Positions 23,349 to 37,554 of a stretch of DNA of 64,000 bases are shown here, in pieces. The notes beneath the pieces are model-generated. The model saw nothing but the letters and a program-made list of their open reading frames with translations, searched no databases and was not told the origin of the DNA. Numbering within the stretch: the stretch's first letter is position 1; every line of letters starts with the position of its first letter. Position numbers and translations under genes: made by a program. Origin of the DNA: Vespula vulgaris (lineage: Eukaryota > Arthropoda > Insecta > Hymenoptera > Vespidae); NCBI RefSeq assembly GCF_905475345.1, contig NC_066610.1:1347886-1411885 (forward strand). Direction: 5' to 3'.

Positions 23349-24802
23349 GTGAGTTCAAATTTGTCATCATCGTTTTACAAATTTTACCTTCGTTTTGAAT
23401 TTTGTGTTTTTTTTTTTAATGATAATGAGAACCACTGGGGGCTTCTTCGAGCAAGATTCAATTATTTAGATTTGGGTTTAAAGGTCTCATCGTTTCGAAA
23501 TCTTTTTTTTTTTTTCGTATGATAATGAGAACCACTGGGAACTTGTTCGAGTAGGGTTCAATTTCATTTCATTGATTAAAAATCTTTGAGTAAATTATTT
23601 TATTTCGTTGAAAATGTTGAATTTGTTGTTGATGATAATAAAAAAGAAAGCATTGAGGATTTTTACGAATATGGTTCTCAATTTGATTTCGTTTCCTTTT
23701 TTTTTTTTTTTTTAAATTTTATGACATTGAATTTTTTCTTTTGACGATAATGAAAACTACTGGGAATTTTTTTGCGAATAAATTCAATTTCGAGTTTCGT
23801 TAGAAATTTTGAATTTTGTTTCCTCTTTTTGTACGATAATGAGAATCATTAAAGACACTTTTTCGAGTAAATTCAATTTTGTTTCTTTTAAAATTTTGGA
23901 TTTATTTTCGACGATAATGAGAATCACTGGAAGACTTATTCGAGTTTATTCAATTTTGTTTCGTTTAAAATTTTGAATTGTTCCTTTTTTTCTTACGGTA
24001 ATGAAAACCACCAAGGAGACTTTTTCAAGTAAATTCAATTTCGTTTCGTTTAAAATTTTGAATTTAGTTTTCATGATAATGAGAATAACTTGGGACTTAT
24101 TCGAGTAAATTCAATTTCGTTTCGTTTTAAATTTCGAATTTATTATTGAAGACAATGAGAATCACTGTGGACTTATTCGAATAAGGTTCCATTTCACCAC
24201 TTATCAATCCATAATCTATTTAATATTCGATTTGTAATAAATTTCTATCAATTATTACGAATATACAAGAGCGAGTCGAAATTATTTCTAGATAGGTTCA
24301 AAAAACGATATTTAAATTGTATTAAAAAATCAATTAATCCATTTCGAAAATAAATTTAGATCAATATTTCTTTGCTATTCCAGATCTCTCAAAAATAACG
24401 AGATCTGCTGAAAATCAAAGAATTTATCTGAAACGTTTCGAAAAAGAGTTACCGATTAAAAAAAAAGAAAAAAAAAGAAAAAAAAAGAAGAAAAAAAAAT
24501 TCAAAACTTTTAACCCTACCATAGTAACTTTCCCCGTCAATCTCTAGTTATTTTCGGCCGACCGTAGTAACTTTGACCCATGCAGTAAAATTTCAACCCA
24601 CCGAGTAACTTTTGACCCACTCTGTACTTTCTCAATAATAAAAATTGCAAGAAATTTTTACGATTGACGAACATAAATTATTGTTTTTTTTGTCGTCTCT
24701 TTCTCTTTCTCTCTCTTTTTTTCTCTTTTTCTTTTTTTTTCGGTGGTATTTACACATACATATAAGAAATACGAGAGTCTCGATGATGCTCCTTCTCTTT
24801 AT

Positions 24803-24835
<33 letters not shown>

Positions 24836-24850
24836 TTATCTCTCTTTCTT

Positions 24851-24887
<37 letters not shown>

Positions 24888-27800
24888 CCACGCCTCACCT
24901 TTTTGCCGATCAAGGCACGAACCGCAAGGAACGATCGGTATTCGTGGCTCCCTTTTTATGTCTCCGAGACACCGTTCGTGGCAGTCCGTATCGAGAAAAA
25001 GGCGTTTCGTGACGAACAGGAAGGAATCCTTGACATTTTCTCACATAGCTCGGCCAATACGCAGGCGCCATTTCGCTCGACTTCGTCGACTGGAATTAAA
25101 ATTAATATCAAAATTGTATGCGGTTGCTACGATAGTAAAATTTCGTTTGGTATTTTCATTGAAAAATTTTTCCATCGCTATATTATTCCTACATGCCGTC
25201 TTCTTTTCTTTTTTGTTTTTCTTTTTCAGTTTCTCTCTTTTCTTTTTTTTGCTTTTTCTTTTCTTTTCTTTTCTTTTCTTAAATGTCTTTCGATCATCTT
25301 CAAAATGGCGTACATTTTCTTAGATGATTTTTTTTTATTTTATTTTGTTTTTTTTTTTTTACGTTAAAAAATCAACGAAATAATCCGATTGATCTAAAAA
25401 AAAAAAAGAAATTTTTTTTTTTTTTTGTATAAACGGAAGATTTTGGTAGAACGTGATATTTAATTTTTTAAAAATTCGACGATTATTTTCGAAATATTGT
25501 CAATTTTTTTTGGATAAATTTTCTTCGATTAAAAAATAAACAAAAGCTGGCCGAGGCTAGCTCATAAAAAATTTACAGAAAATTTCAGAATGGTTTTATA
25601 TTATTTTATATAACAATTCGAACGAAATGAAAGTCTATATCAAAATGGCGTCCACAGTTGGTCCAATCTTAACAAATTAATTTTAATTTTATAGCTCTAA
25701 TTCTAATTTTTTAATTATAGTTAGATACGATACTTTAACTCTAATTCCCATTCTAATTCTATTTCTAATTCTAGTTCTAATTGCTAACTCTGACTCATTA
25801 TCTTTGGCTTTAATTTTATCTCTAACTCTAACTTTAATTATCTAACACAAAATCAAACTCTAATTTTAATTTTATAACTCTAACAGTTTTTCTCTAACAG
25901 TCTCTATTACTCTGATTCTAACTGGAATCTTTTTAATTCTAATTTTAATTCTAATTTTAATTTTGATTCTAATTCATTTAAATCGTAATCCTCTAAAACT
26001 ATAAATCTAATTCTAATAATATCTAATACTCGATTGTGAAACTGTGAATATTTTTTATTGTATTTCTAACTCGAAACTTTATAATTCTAATCTTAATTCT
26101 AATTCTAATTTTAACTCTAATTCATTTGATTCCGATAGTAACACTCTAACTCTAATCCTAATTCCTATTGTAAACTTGAAGCATTTTACTCTGATTCTAA
26201 TTCGAAATTTTATAATTTTAATTCCAATTCTAACTCTAATTTTGACTCTAATTCGTCTAATTCTGACCATAACCCTCTAACTCTAACTCTAATTCTAATT
26301 CCGACTATAATTTTAGGTATCCAACTGTTACCCTGATTCTAATTTGAATTTTCTAACTCTAATTCTAATTCTAACTCTAATTCTGTCTTTAATTCATCTA
26401 ATTCTGATTCTCTAACTGTAACCCTCTAACCGTAATTCTAATTCCGAGTGTAACTCTAAGTACCTCTTACACTAATTCCAATTTGAAGATTCTAATTCTA
26501 ATTATAATTCTAATATCAACTATAATCCATCTAATCATGACCGGTAATACTCTAAATCTAATCATAATTCCGATTGTAATCGTAAATATTGTTAATCATT
26601 TCATTGTAACTCGATAATTTCTAATTTCTAATTTCTAATTTCTAATTCTAATTCTAATTCTAATGTCGAGTTTGATTTTGATATTAATTTTTCATATTAA
26701 TTTTAATTTTAAAGATCGGCAAATTTTTTGTTCACCACTGTCGGTTATATCATAGGGTTTTTAATCGTTCAAATGCTATGAATAATTACTAGAACTGGAG
26801 CTTTTCAAGCTTCGTTTATCCCCTAGGATAAGGTTCTGCGATAACGTCGGTCACAGTTTAAACCTATAAATGTTCTCAGCAATTTCTGATTTTTACATGG
26901 TTACACGGTTTTCATTCTTGACGCTTATGATACGGCCGTCGGCGAATTGTGCCGCTTGACAGTTTTCAGTGGTTTTCATTGATACACTGCATCCCGACGC
27001 CATTTTTCAGCTCTCTACTAGTTAGATATACTTTTATTATATAATTCCTTTAATACGACCCTTTTAACCCCATTTCACAACAAATTTTTATTTTTTCCTA
27101 TCATTTTCCTTTCTTTTCCGTACCTTTTTTTTTTTTTTCTCGTAGTATGATAATTATATGTATCTATTGTGCGCGCGAGTGTCACTAATAATACGTGAGT
27201 TTTACGATGAAATGGAAATATTCTTTTCTTTCTTTTTTTTCTTTTTTTTTTGGAATACGCGATATTTTTTATTTTCAAATCTATCGATAACAATTTCGGT
27301 CTAATTAAATTTTCTCTTTCATTTTTCTTCTTTTTTTTTTATAATAAAACTGTTCAAACATTTAGTTTTTGTCAAAATTAGTTTGAAACGAAGGATTTAC
27401 GATTTGATTAGTATAAAATTATTACTATCGTTATATACATATATCTATAGGTATAAATAACTTATGACAGTTAATGATAATGTTCGAGAAAAATTAAAAA
27501 AAAAAAAAAAAATGATCTATCATGATCCATAAAAAATGATTTAATAAATGTCTGTTTAAATCGAAAAGTACAAATGCGACGTTTCGTATGAGAATACGTG
27601 ACTTATGAGAATGATTAATAATGATTGAGGAAAATCATTTAAAAAAGAAATAAGCAATGATCTATCATGATCTATAAAAGTATGATTTAATAAATGTTTG
27701 TTTACATTGAAAGGTAAAACTACAACGTTTCATATGCGAGTACGTGACTTATGAGAATGATTAATAATGTTTGAGAAAAATCATTAAAAAAAAAAAGAAA

Positions 27801-28744
27801 GTAATGATCTATCATGATCTATAAAGTATGATTCGGTAAATGTTTAAGTTAAAAATTGTTATTGTAATATTTCATACGTGATTACGTGACTTATAAGAAT
27901 GATTAATAACGTTTGAGAAAAATCATTAAAAAAACACAAAGCAATGATCTATCATGATCCATAAAAATATAATTCAGTAAATGTTTAAATTAAAGATTAT
28001 ACATGAATATACGTGACTCGCATACAGTACATATAACTTCTAGCGATTTTAAAAATCTTTTTTAATGTTTAAATAAATACAAATATTTCTTTCCAATTCT
28101 TTTTTTATAAATTATATTATAATCAAAAATTTATATTTTAAATATGTATTAAACGAAAAAAGAAAAAAAAAAAACGAAAATGAAAAAAAGAAGAAAAATT
28201 TTTATACATTTTATTATGTTCATAATTATCATTAAATAAACTTTTATCAAAAATATTTAAAGATAAATACAAAGAAACAGAGGGAGAGAGAGAGAGAGAG
28301 AGATAATTTATAGTGATTTCAAAAACTTTTCCTTAATGTTTAATAAAATCCAAATTATCTCTTACGAATTTTTACGTAACTGATATGAATTAAAAATTTA
28401 TACGAATGATACAATTAAAAATTTATATTTTAATTATCAATTATCAGGTATCAAAATAAACAAAAAAATAAAGAAAAAAAAAAGAGAAAAAAGAAGAAAA
28501 ATATCTATACATTTTATTACATTCGTCATTGTTATTATATAATATCTTAACAAATATTTAAGAAAATCGAAAGAAGTAATAGTGATTTCCGCCAAGCACC
28601 CTTGTCGTTTAACGAAACAAAATTATGAATTCTAACGAATTTCTAAACGATATCAATTAAAAATCTATACGAGTCAATTGAACATTTATACGAACGATGT
28701 TATTAAAAATTTACATTTTAACAAAAGAATTAATTAACAGATAT

Positions 28745-28823
<79 letters not shown>

Positions 28824-28954
28824 GAGTAGAAGAAAGAAAAATATTCATATGGTTAATTATACTCTTCTAATTCTTGTTATTAAATAAAATATTAGAAAAT
28901 ATTTAAAAAGGGACAGAAAGAGAGATGGATAGAGAGTGACAGAGAGAGAGAGAA

Positions 28955-28985
<31 letters not shown>

Positions 28986-29076
28986 CCTTGACATTTGCGG
29001 AAGAAATTGGTTTAAAGCGTGAACGCAAGGCCGGATCTCTCTCTCTCTCTCTCTCTCTCTTTCTATCTGTCTATCT

Positions 29077-29148
<72 letters not shown>

Positions 29149-29510
29149 GTATGTATGTATATATATATATATATCTTTCTTTCTTTCTCTCAGTGCAAGT
29201 CCTCAGCATCAGCAGAGTTTTTTTTAGTATTAAAGAAGGAAAGAGTTCGGTAACAGAAATCGCACTAGGAAAAACTTACCTGGGATTGACTTTAATTAAT
29301 TGTTGACACGTAACGAAGCGATTGACCCGCTTAAACGCGGACGTTCAGTGTTAAACGACGAAAAACGGTTTACTTTCATGTTGAAAAAGAGAGTTGCTGA
29401 GTGGTGAGAGAAAGGGGGAGAGAGAAGAGGAACGAAGTAGTACCGAGGTTCGATACTTTTACGGCCGATTATCGTCACGTTCAGTATAACTCAAGTATAT
29501 ATATATGTAC

Positions 29511-29544
<34 letters not shown>

Positions 29545-29893
29545 TGTGTATGTACATACACAAACATATGTACGTTATTATTTTTATTTTCTCGTAAATC
29601 TTTCACATTTTCTTTTTGATTCTTTTGCATTTTTGTTTTCGATCATTTTCCTCTCCGCTTAGTTTTATACGTTTACTTGTTTATTTATTTTATTTATTTA
29701 TGTGTCCTTTTCTAATTACTTTTTTTTTGTAATTTTTTTTTCTTTTTCTTTTTCTTTTTTTTTTTTTTCTTTACTGCGCTCGTAAAAGTTTTTCCTTTTT
29801 AAGCTTTCAACACTTTATATTAATGCATCGTTATGTCTATCTCGTGAATGATTAGGAAATAAATGTTAGTGTCGATGTTAGAATAACTCAATA

Positions 29894-29942
<49 letters not shown>

Positions 29943-31843
29943 AAATAATTTTCGTTCATTTTTTTGTTCTTTTTTTTTATTTTCTTTTTACTGTTTTCGT
30001 AAACGTTTTTTTCTAAACGTTTATGAGCCTTAAATTAATTATTATTAATTACATTAATGTACATATTACCTCATGAATGAATGATATGTGGAAATTAGGA
30101 TTAGAATTAGTGTTAGAAGTCAAGTTAGAATTAAACTTAGGAAAATGAAAATAAAAATTAGATTATAAGAGTTAAAGTAATTAATGATAATAATAATAAT
30201 AATAAAAACAATAATAATAATGAACAAATAATTAAATTTAGCTAATAATTAGATCACAAAATGAGAATAAAAATTTACATATAATTAAAACAAACGTGAG
30301 ACTCGCTAATAGTGTCCATAGTCCAAGAAAAAGAGTAAATAAATAAATAAATAGAAAGATAAAAAGAAAACGAACGAACGAAACAATAAAAAGAAATAAC
30401 GAAGAGAAAATAGTCGATTTAGAATTAACAATTACAATAACGTCGTTTTTAGAATTACGTGATAACGATAAAAGTTAAAAAAGAAAAAAAAGAAATCAGA
30501 ATTAGAAACGCACAGTAGTCTGCGATATGTAGATACAACCTCGAAGAAAAGGCACGAAAAAATAAAAAAGGAGAAGAAGAAGAAGATAACCGGACGTAAA
30601 GAGGACGAAAATGAAAGTAAAAAGTAAGAAAACAATTTTTTTAACGAGTGAAAATAAATATGAAAAAAGAGAGAAATATAAAAAAGAGAGAACGATTCAA
30701 TGGCGCTCTAATTTTATACGAAAAGAAAGGAAAAAATGGTAAAGTAAAAATCTGATAAATTTTTTGTCCTTTTTTTTCGTTTCTTTCCCCTCACTACTTC
30801 GACTTCCCCCACTACTCTCCACTCACCCCTTATTTCTCGTAACATCGCGACGAAACTTTTCTTCTTTCGTGACTTCTGGAAGTGATGAACGATCCCCTTT
30901 GTGGCTAAGGACCGTATAGACGGAGTGAATAGAGTGTGTGTGAAAGAAAGAGAGAGAGAGAGAGAAGTGTATGGGGGTGGAGGTAAGGGGGGACCCTTTG
31001 ATACTTATACGAACGAGCGTATAACGAACGTGTTGTGTACTTTACGACTTAGTTTGCATTTTATCCCTATGAAAAATTCATTAGTCTGTTCGAGTGAACG
31101 TGCGCATTCGACGTCAGCGCAAAAGATTCGTGTGTATTATATTATATTATTTATTTCTTTTTTTTCCCACGATTTTTCTTTTTTCTTCTTCTTCTTTTCT
31201 TTTCTCGTTTGATTTTCTGTTTGATTTTTTCTTTCTTTTTTTTTTTTTGATTCTTTTTTCTCTTTCGGAATCTTCGTCGGATTATTAAACGATGGATCGT
31301 GTGATTTTGTGTTTCGTGTGTTTGATTGTTGAACGTATATATTTGTATGTGTGTTTGAGTACACATATATATATATACGTAGATGTATATGTAAGTAAAT
31401 TTATCGTATTGACAAGTAATCATGAAATTTTCTATCGTAATTTGGAAGGTATTTTTATTACGATTTTATTAAATTCTTTATTTATTGTGATAAATAATTC
31501 GATAAATTTATAATGTCAAAATTTATTAATAATAGTATTTGTTATAATAATGTTAATAATAATGTTTCTTAATTGTTAATATTGTCTTGTCGATTTGACT
31601 TTTGCTTTTTTTATTTTTCTTTTATTAGATTTTTCGGGTTTCTTTTTTATAGATAATGTCGTTTGAAGAACGATGTATACATTTATGAAAATTATTTATT
31701 AATGATATTGTCTTCGTAGAAATGTTTAGTAAATATTTTCATATTTATTTTATTCATTAGTTTCAAATGAAAATTTTATTAAACAATATTATAAGTTAAC
31801 AATGATATAATAACAATATAATAATATAATAATAATAAAAATG

Positions 31844-31897
<54 letters not shown>

Positions 31898-33344
31898 AAA
31901 TACATAATAATATAATAATTGTAATAAAATAATAACATGCAGAGTTAAGCGTTATAAAATTTGAATGACAAAATTGTTATCTTCTTTTTTTAATTATTTT
32001 AAAGAACAATAATGAACAATTTACTCATATATATATATACACTATTAGATAAAATAAATTGTTTAATATTCTTAATAATTAAATAAAATATATAATAAAT
32101 ATAGACAGTAATATTTTTTAAATATTTATTTTATTCACTCAGTAAAATATGATTTAAAGTTATTCGTTGGAATGTACATATGTAGATCCCAGTAGCGACT
32201 AAGTAAACAAGATAAATCATTAATGCGTTGAAACAGAAACGTTTTAAAAGAAGAGAAGTGAAGAGAAGAGGAGAGAAGAGAAGAGAAGAAAAGAGACCGC
32301 ACGAGCAGTGCTAATGCATGCAAGGATTAACGAATATAAGCTCTTTTGCGTGTCACTCTTCTCATATCTTAAAATATAGTCGGTAATGTAGATATCTACT
32401 GTATATTAATTTAATACGTTTGTATGATACGTATATACATACATACATACATTATAAGTATACATATTTATTATTAATAACGTTAGAGATATGGTTTGTT
32501 TTATTTATGAATGTTATAGTATTTTTATTAATCAATTATTTTATTATTATTGTTATTATTGTTATTGTTATTGTTATTGTTGTTGTTGTTGTTGTTGTTG
32601 TTGTTTTATTAAAATGTTGACAATATATTCGTATTTTATGAATTAATTATTATCAATATTAATTCTATTTATACTTTATCTCTCTCTCTCTCTCTCTCTC
32701 TCCGTTTTTCTACTTTTTTCTTTTTTTTTCTTGGTTAGTTTTGTTGAAATTAATATAAAAGAATTACGATATGAAATAATAATATAATAATAATAATAAT
32801 AAAAAGATAATGAAAAATAAGTGAAAAAAATTATTATTTTTCCCATCTCGATAATACAACGATAAAAACAACGCCATCTACAAATGTACATGACTTCGAC
32901 AATCAATAATTCTCTTTAAAATCGAAATTTGTCTTTAATAATTTTATTTCAACATATCTAAATATATATTCACATAAACATAGAAAACTTTTCAGATCGC
33001 TGATATCATTTCTCAATCTCTAAGATCGTACATTGTTTCTCGAACGGCATAACCTATAAAAAAAAACTCAAAAAATCGAGGAAGAAAATATAAAAAAGTA
33101 AAAAAAAAAAAGAAAAAGAAAAGAAAGAAAGCAAAAACCATACCGACCAACTCGAGCGAATCCTTTTTTTGTTTCGTAGAAAAAAAAATATATATATAAA
33201 TGAATAAAAAAAGAATAAAAAATAAATGAAAGAAAAGAAAAGAAGAAAAAAAATAAAAAATAAAAAAGATTCGGAAAGGGCCAGTCTTCTCTGAAAATGA
33301 CTGTAAGTCTTTCCCCACTTCTTCCCCTTCTCTTCCAACCCTCT

Positions 33345-33392
<48 letters not shown>

Positions 33393-33635
33393 CTCTTTCA
33401 CTCTGATATTCTGTAACACCTCCGGGAGGTCCTGGGTATATTGGTCGGTGAAACGGTACGTGCGGTTATGGTAACCGGCTCTACGAGTCGCAGCAAGGTC
33501 CTTAAAGGTCGATAATGGCCGGTGGGGTCCCAAAAGGGTCCAAAGGATCAAAAGGGACCGATGATGTGTCCCCGTTTCAGTGAAGCCGCGCCGGTAACAC
33601 CGGGCTCGTCGTGTCCCCTGCGGTCGATGGCCTGG

Positions 33636-33687
<52 letters not shown>

Positions 33688-33829
33688 ATATAATACATAT
33701 ATACTGGTGAAAATTATTACCATAAAATATGGTACAGGTTGCTCCCGAAATCCTGATGAAAACATTATCGTTTGAGACTGTGTCAACCGGAATGAAAGCG
33801 AGAAAGAGATGGATAGAAAGAAAGAGAGA

Positions 33830-33861
<32 letters not shown>

Positions 33862-35482
33862 AAGTTTTGTTAATGACAGTCAATGTATGTCAATTAATGT
33901 TATCTTCTCTTTTTTGGCTACGTTTTAGAGTTTTTGTATATATATATGTATGTATATATATATTTTTTTTGGTTTTTCATTCTTCAGTAACTTTTTATAT
34001 GAAATCTCTCAAATAATTGTACTACTATCATTATTTAAGTTATTATTATTATTAGTACAACTACTACTATTATTAATAATTCTTTTGATATTAATAATTC
34101 TTTTATTGTTCGATTATGATATCTGTTGTTTGGTAAGAAAAAGGTTATCTAATTGATCGTTAGCCGTAAAAATGGCCGATTATTGTTCGAGAATTTGTAC
34201 TATATTTCTATTTTTTTTAATATTTGGTGAGAGAAGGGAGATAGGGGAGGTAGGTGGGTGAAAGTGAGGAATTATCTTTTTTCTCTTTTTTTTTCTTTTG
34301 ATAACGAAGTTAATAAAAATCGAAGAACGTATTTGTTTTCGTTTGTTATAAAACAAAAATGACGATTAAGAGATGACGATGATTAATATCGAAGTGTATT
34401 ATACTTATGCGCCATCGAAGAATTTTGTTTTGTTTCTTGGGTTTCTTTTCTCTTCTTTTTTTCTTTCTTTTTTTCGATAAAAAACGAAATGAGGTTAGGT
34501 ATATTATCTTCGTTCTCGCGTTAGTCATATCATTTTTAATTTTATCTTTGATTTTATTTTCGATTAGGTTCACGTTATTAGGATAGACGTCAAAAAGGAA
34601 TTTTTTCTTTTTCCGGGAATATTTTTATTCCTTATAATCTCTTTGTTCTTCTCGAGAAAAAATTTTCGATCCGCCATAATAAATGGCGGATTATTTATTT
34701 CCTTTTTTTTGCTTTTTTATGTCAACCTAATATCTGCGAGAATAAATTTTTCATTTTGCTTTTCTGTTCTTTTTTTTTCTTTCTTTCTATTTTTTTTTTT
34801 TTTCATTCGTGTCTATAAAATAATTGACGAGAGTGAGACAAAACGTCTCGCGGGTTACGATCTCCATGATCACATAAAAAAAATGGCGGATCGTTATAGC
34901 AAAACTTCAAGAAAAAAAAATGTTTTCCTCTCTCCATTCTTTTTGTAATCACTGATAAAACAACTGATAAAATATCCTCGATACGTATCGTACACGCCGC
35001 TTAAAAAAAATTTCTAAACATTTAATCAAAATGGCGTATCATCGTAACAAAACGTCTGAGACGAAATCTCTTTTGTTCGGGCGCTTATAAAATAATCGAC
35101 GATAAAAAATTTAACGATATTAATAATAACGTGATAAAAATAGCGTACAACGAGAATTTATATAGAACGTCCTATATATATATATATTTTTTTTTTTTCT
35201 CTTCTCTTCCATCTTAGAAAATAATTCCGATAAGAAATAATAAAATATATAATACTTTAACATGATCCATTGAAAAGATCGAGACCGACGATAACAATAA
35301 CAACAATAATAGCAACAACAAAAATAATAACGACGATAATAATAATAATAACAATAATAATAATAGTAAAGCTGGAAGAACAAGCTTTTCTGGTATCTAA
35401 GAACTACTTGAAGTCTATTGTCCTTGTTTTCCCAATGTAGTCTTGGGCAGCATGTTACTCGGCATCCTTCTCACTCATTCTT

Positions 35483-35538
<56 letters not shown>

Positions 35539-35675
35539 TCATCTTCATCATCTCGAGGAGCCATGCCCGTCGAAACTCGAACGTGGAAACATTATAAATG
35601 CGCCGTGACGCCCGCTTCGAGCCGTAGGAGAAGTTTGTTGGGCGTGACGAGGCCGCCACGGTTACTAAGAGAGAG

Positions 35676-35741
<66 letters not shown>

Positions 35742-35881
35742 CGATATGTTGTTTCCTTTCTAGGAAGGTCCATCGAGATGCGTTCACGAAGAGGACGTTT
35801 TTGCCAGGCACTGCTTTCTTGCGTCATACGTGCCGCAAGAGTGACGAAGGAAAATGCATCAGAGAGAAAGAGAGAGAGAGA

Positions 35882-35919
<38 letters not shown>

Positions 35920-36184
35920 AAAAAAAATGTCTGAAACGTAAGAGAGCACGAAGTGGATCAATTTTAGGATTAATTGTGATTGATTTTTTTTTTTGGTTGT
36001 TGTTGTTGTTGACGTTGTTTTTTTCCCCTTCTTTTGGGATTTGATTTATTTCCTGGTATTTATTGATACCGGTTGGCCGTTCGAAATTTCTTTCGGGAAA
36101 GGAATTCCATATCTGGTGAAAAATTTAATTGATGAAAGTTAATCTGTATGTATGTGTATTTATATATCTATGTCTGTATCTCTA

Positions 36185-36254
<70 letters not shown>

Positions 36255-36796
36255 GAAATTATATGTAGTTTGAAAAGACAAAGTGGACTTGATTCTAGGA
36301 TTAATTGTGATTGATTTTTCTTTTTTTTTTGTATCCAACTTTGATAACATTTTTGTATATATATATATAGGGTGTCTCATTTGATACGATGCGGATTTAC
36401 GAATATTTTCGATCGAAAAAGAATTTTTGAAACGTAAGAAAGCACGAAGTGGATCAGTTTTAGGATTAATTGTGATTGATATTTTTTGGTTGTTGTTGTT
36501 TCCTTTTTTCTTTTTTTTTATTGTTGATTTTTTTCCCTTCGTTTCGGATTTGATTTATTTCCTCGTATTTATTGATACTGGCTGGATGTTTGAAATTTGT
36601 TTCGGGAAAGGAAATCCATAGCTGTTACAAAATTGAACTTACGAAGGATAACGCGTGTGTTTGTGTGTGTGTGGTGTGTGATAAGAATGAGATATTTTTT
36701 TCATTTTTTTTTCAACTTTCATACGTAACTAATCGCAAACTATTATAATAATGATAATATTTATTACATAATAAAATTATTGTAAATATGAAAGGA

Positions 36797-36827
<31 letters not shown>

Positions 36828-37499
36828 AGAATAGTTTTTTGTTTTTTTTCATAAAAAAGAAAAACAAGAAAATAAAAAAGATTAAAAATGTTTTTCCAAA
36901 CCAAAACTAATTTTCTATTCAATTTTTTTGTGACAAACACACACATATATATATCAATAAAAATATGTATATAATATATATAGCAAATATGTAGATACAC
37001 ATATAGGAATGCATATACTTACATATTATCTTAGTAAATACAGACATACATATATATGTATATATACAATATACAATGCATACAATACGCGTTAGTTTGG
37101 AAATACAACAATTTGAACATATGTAGTATAAGTGTGTACCAATCTATATATGAAATCGTATTATATCGACCCTCGTTCGTACCATTCGATGGTATTACAC
37201 ACATACACACATATATACGTATAGAGAAAGAAAGAGAAAAAGAGAGAGAGAAAAATAGAAAGAGACAGACATAGATAGATAGAAAGGGTAAGAGTTAGAG
37301 AATTAGAGAGATAGAGAGAGAGAGAAAGAGAAAGAGAGCACCAGTTGCTCTTGGTATCCTCGCAAAATTAAGCGTTCAAACACTCAAAGACCTTCCCTCG
37401 GGTGCGTCAAGTTGATCGTTCGAGCACGTTCGTTGAGTATCCTCAATATCATCGGGGGTAGGTATATAATCTTCGAACAAATTCGAGCTTTGCTACGAG

Positions 37500-37554
<55 letters not shown>

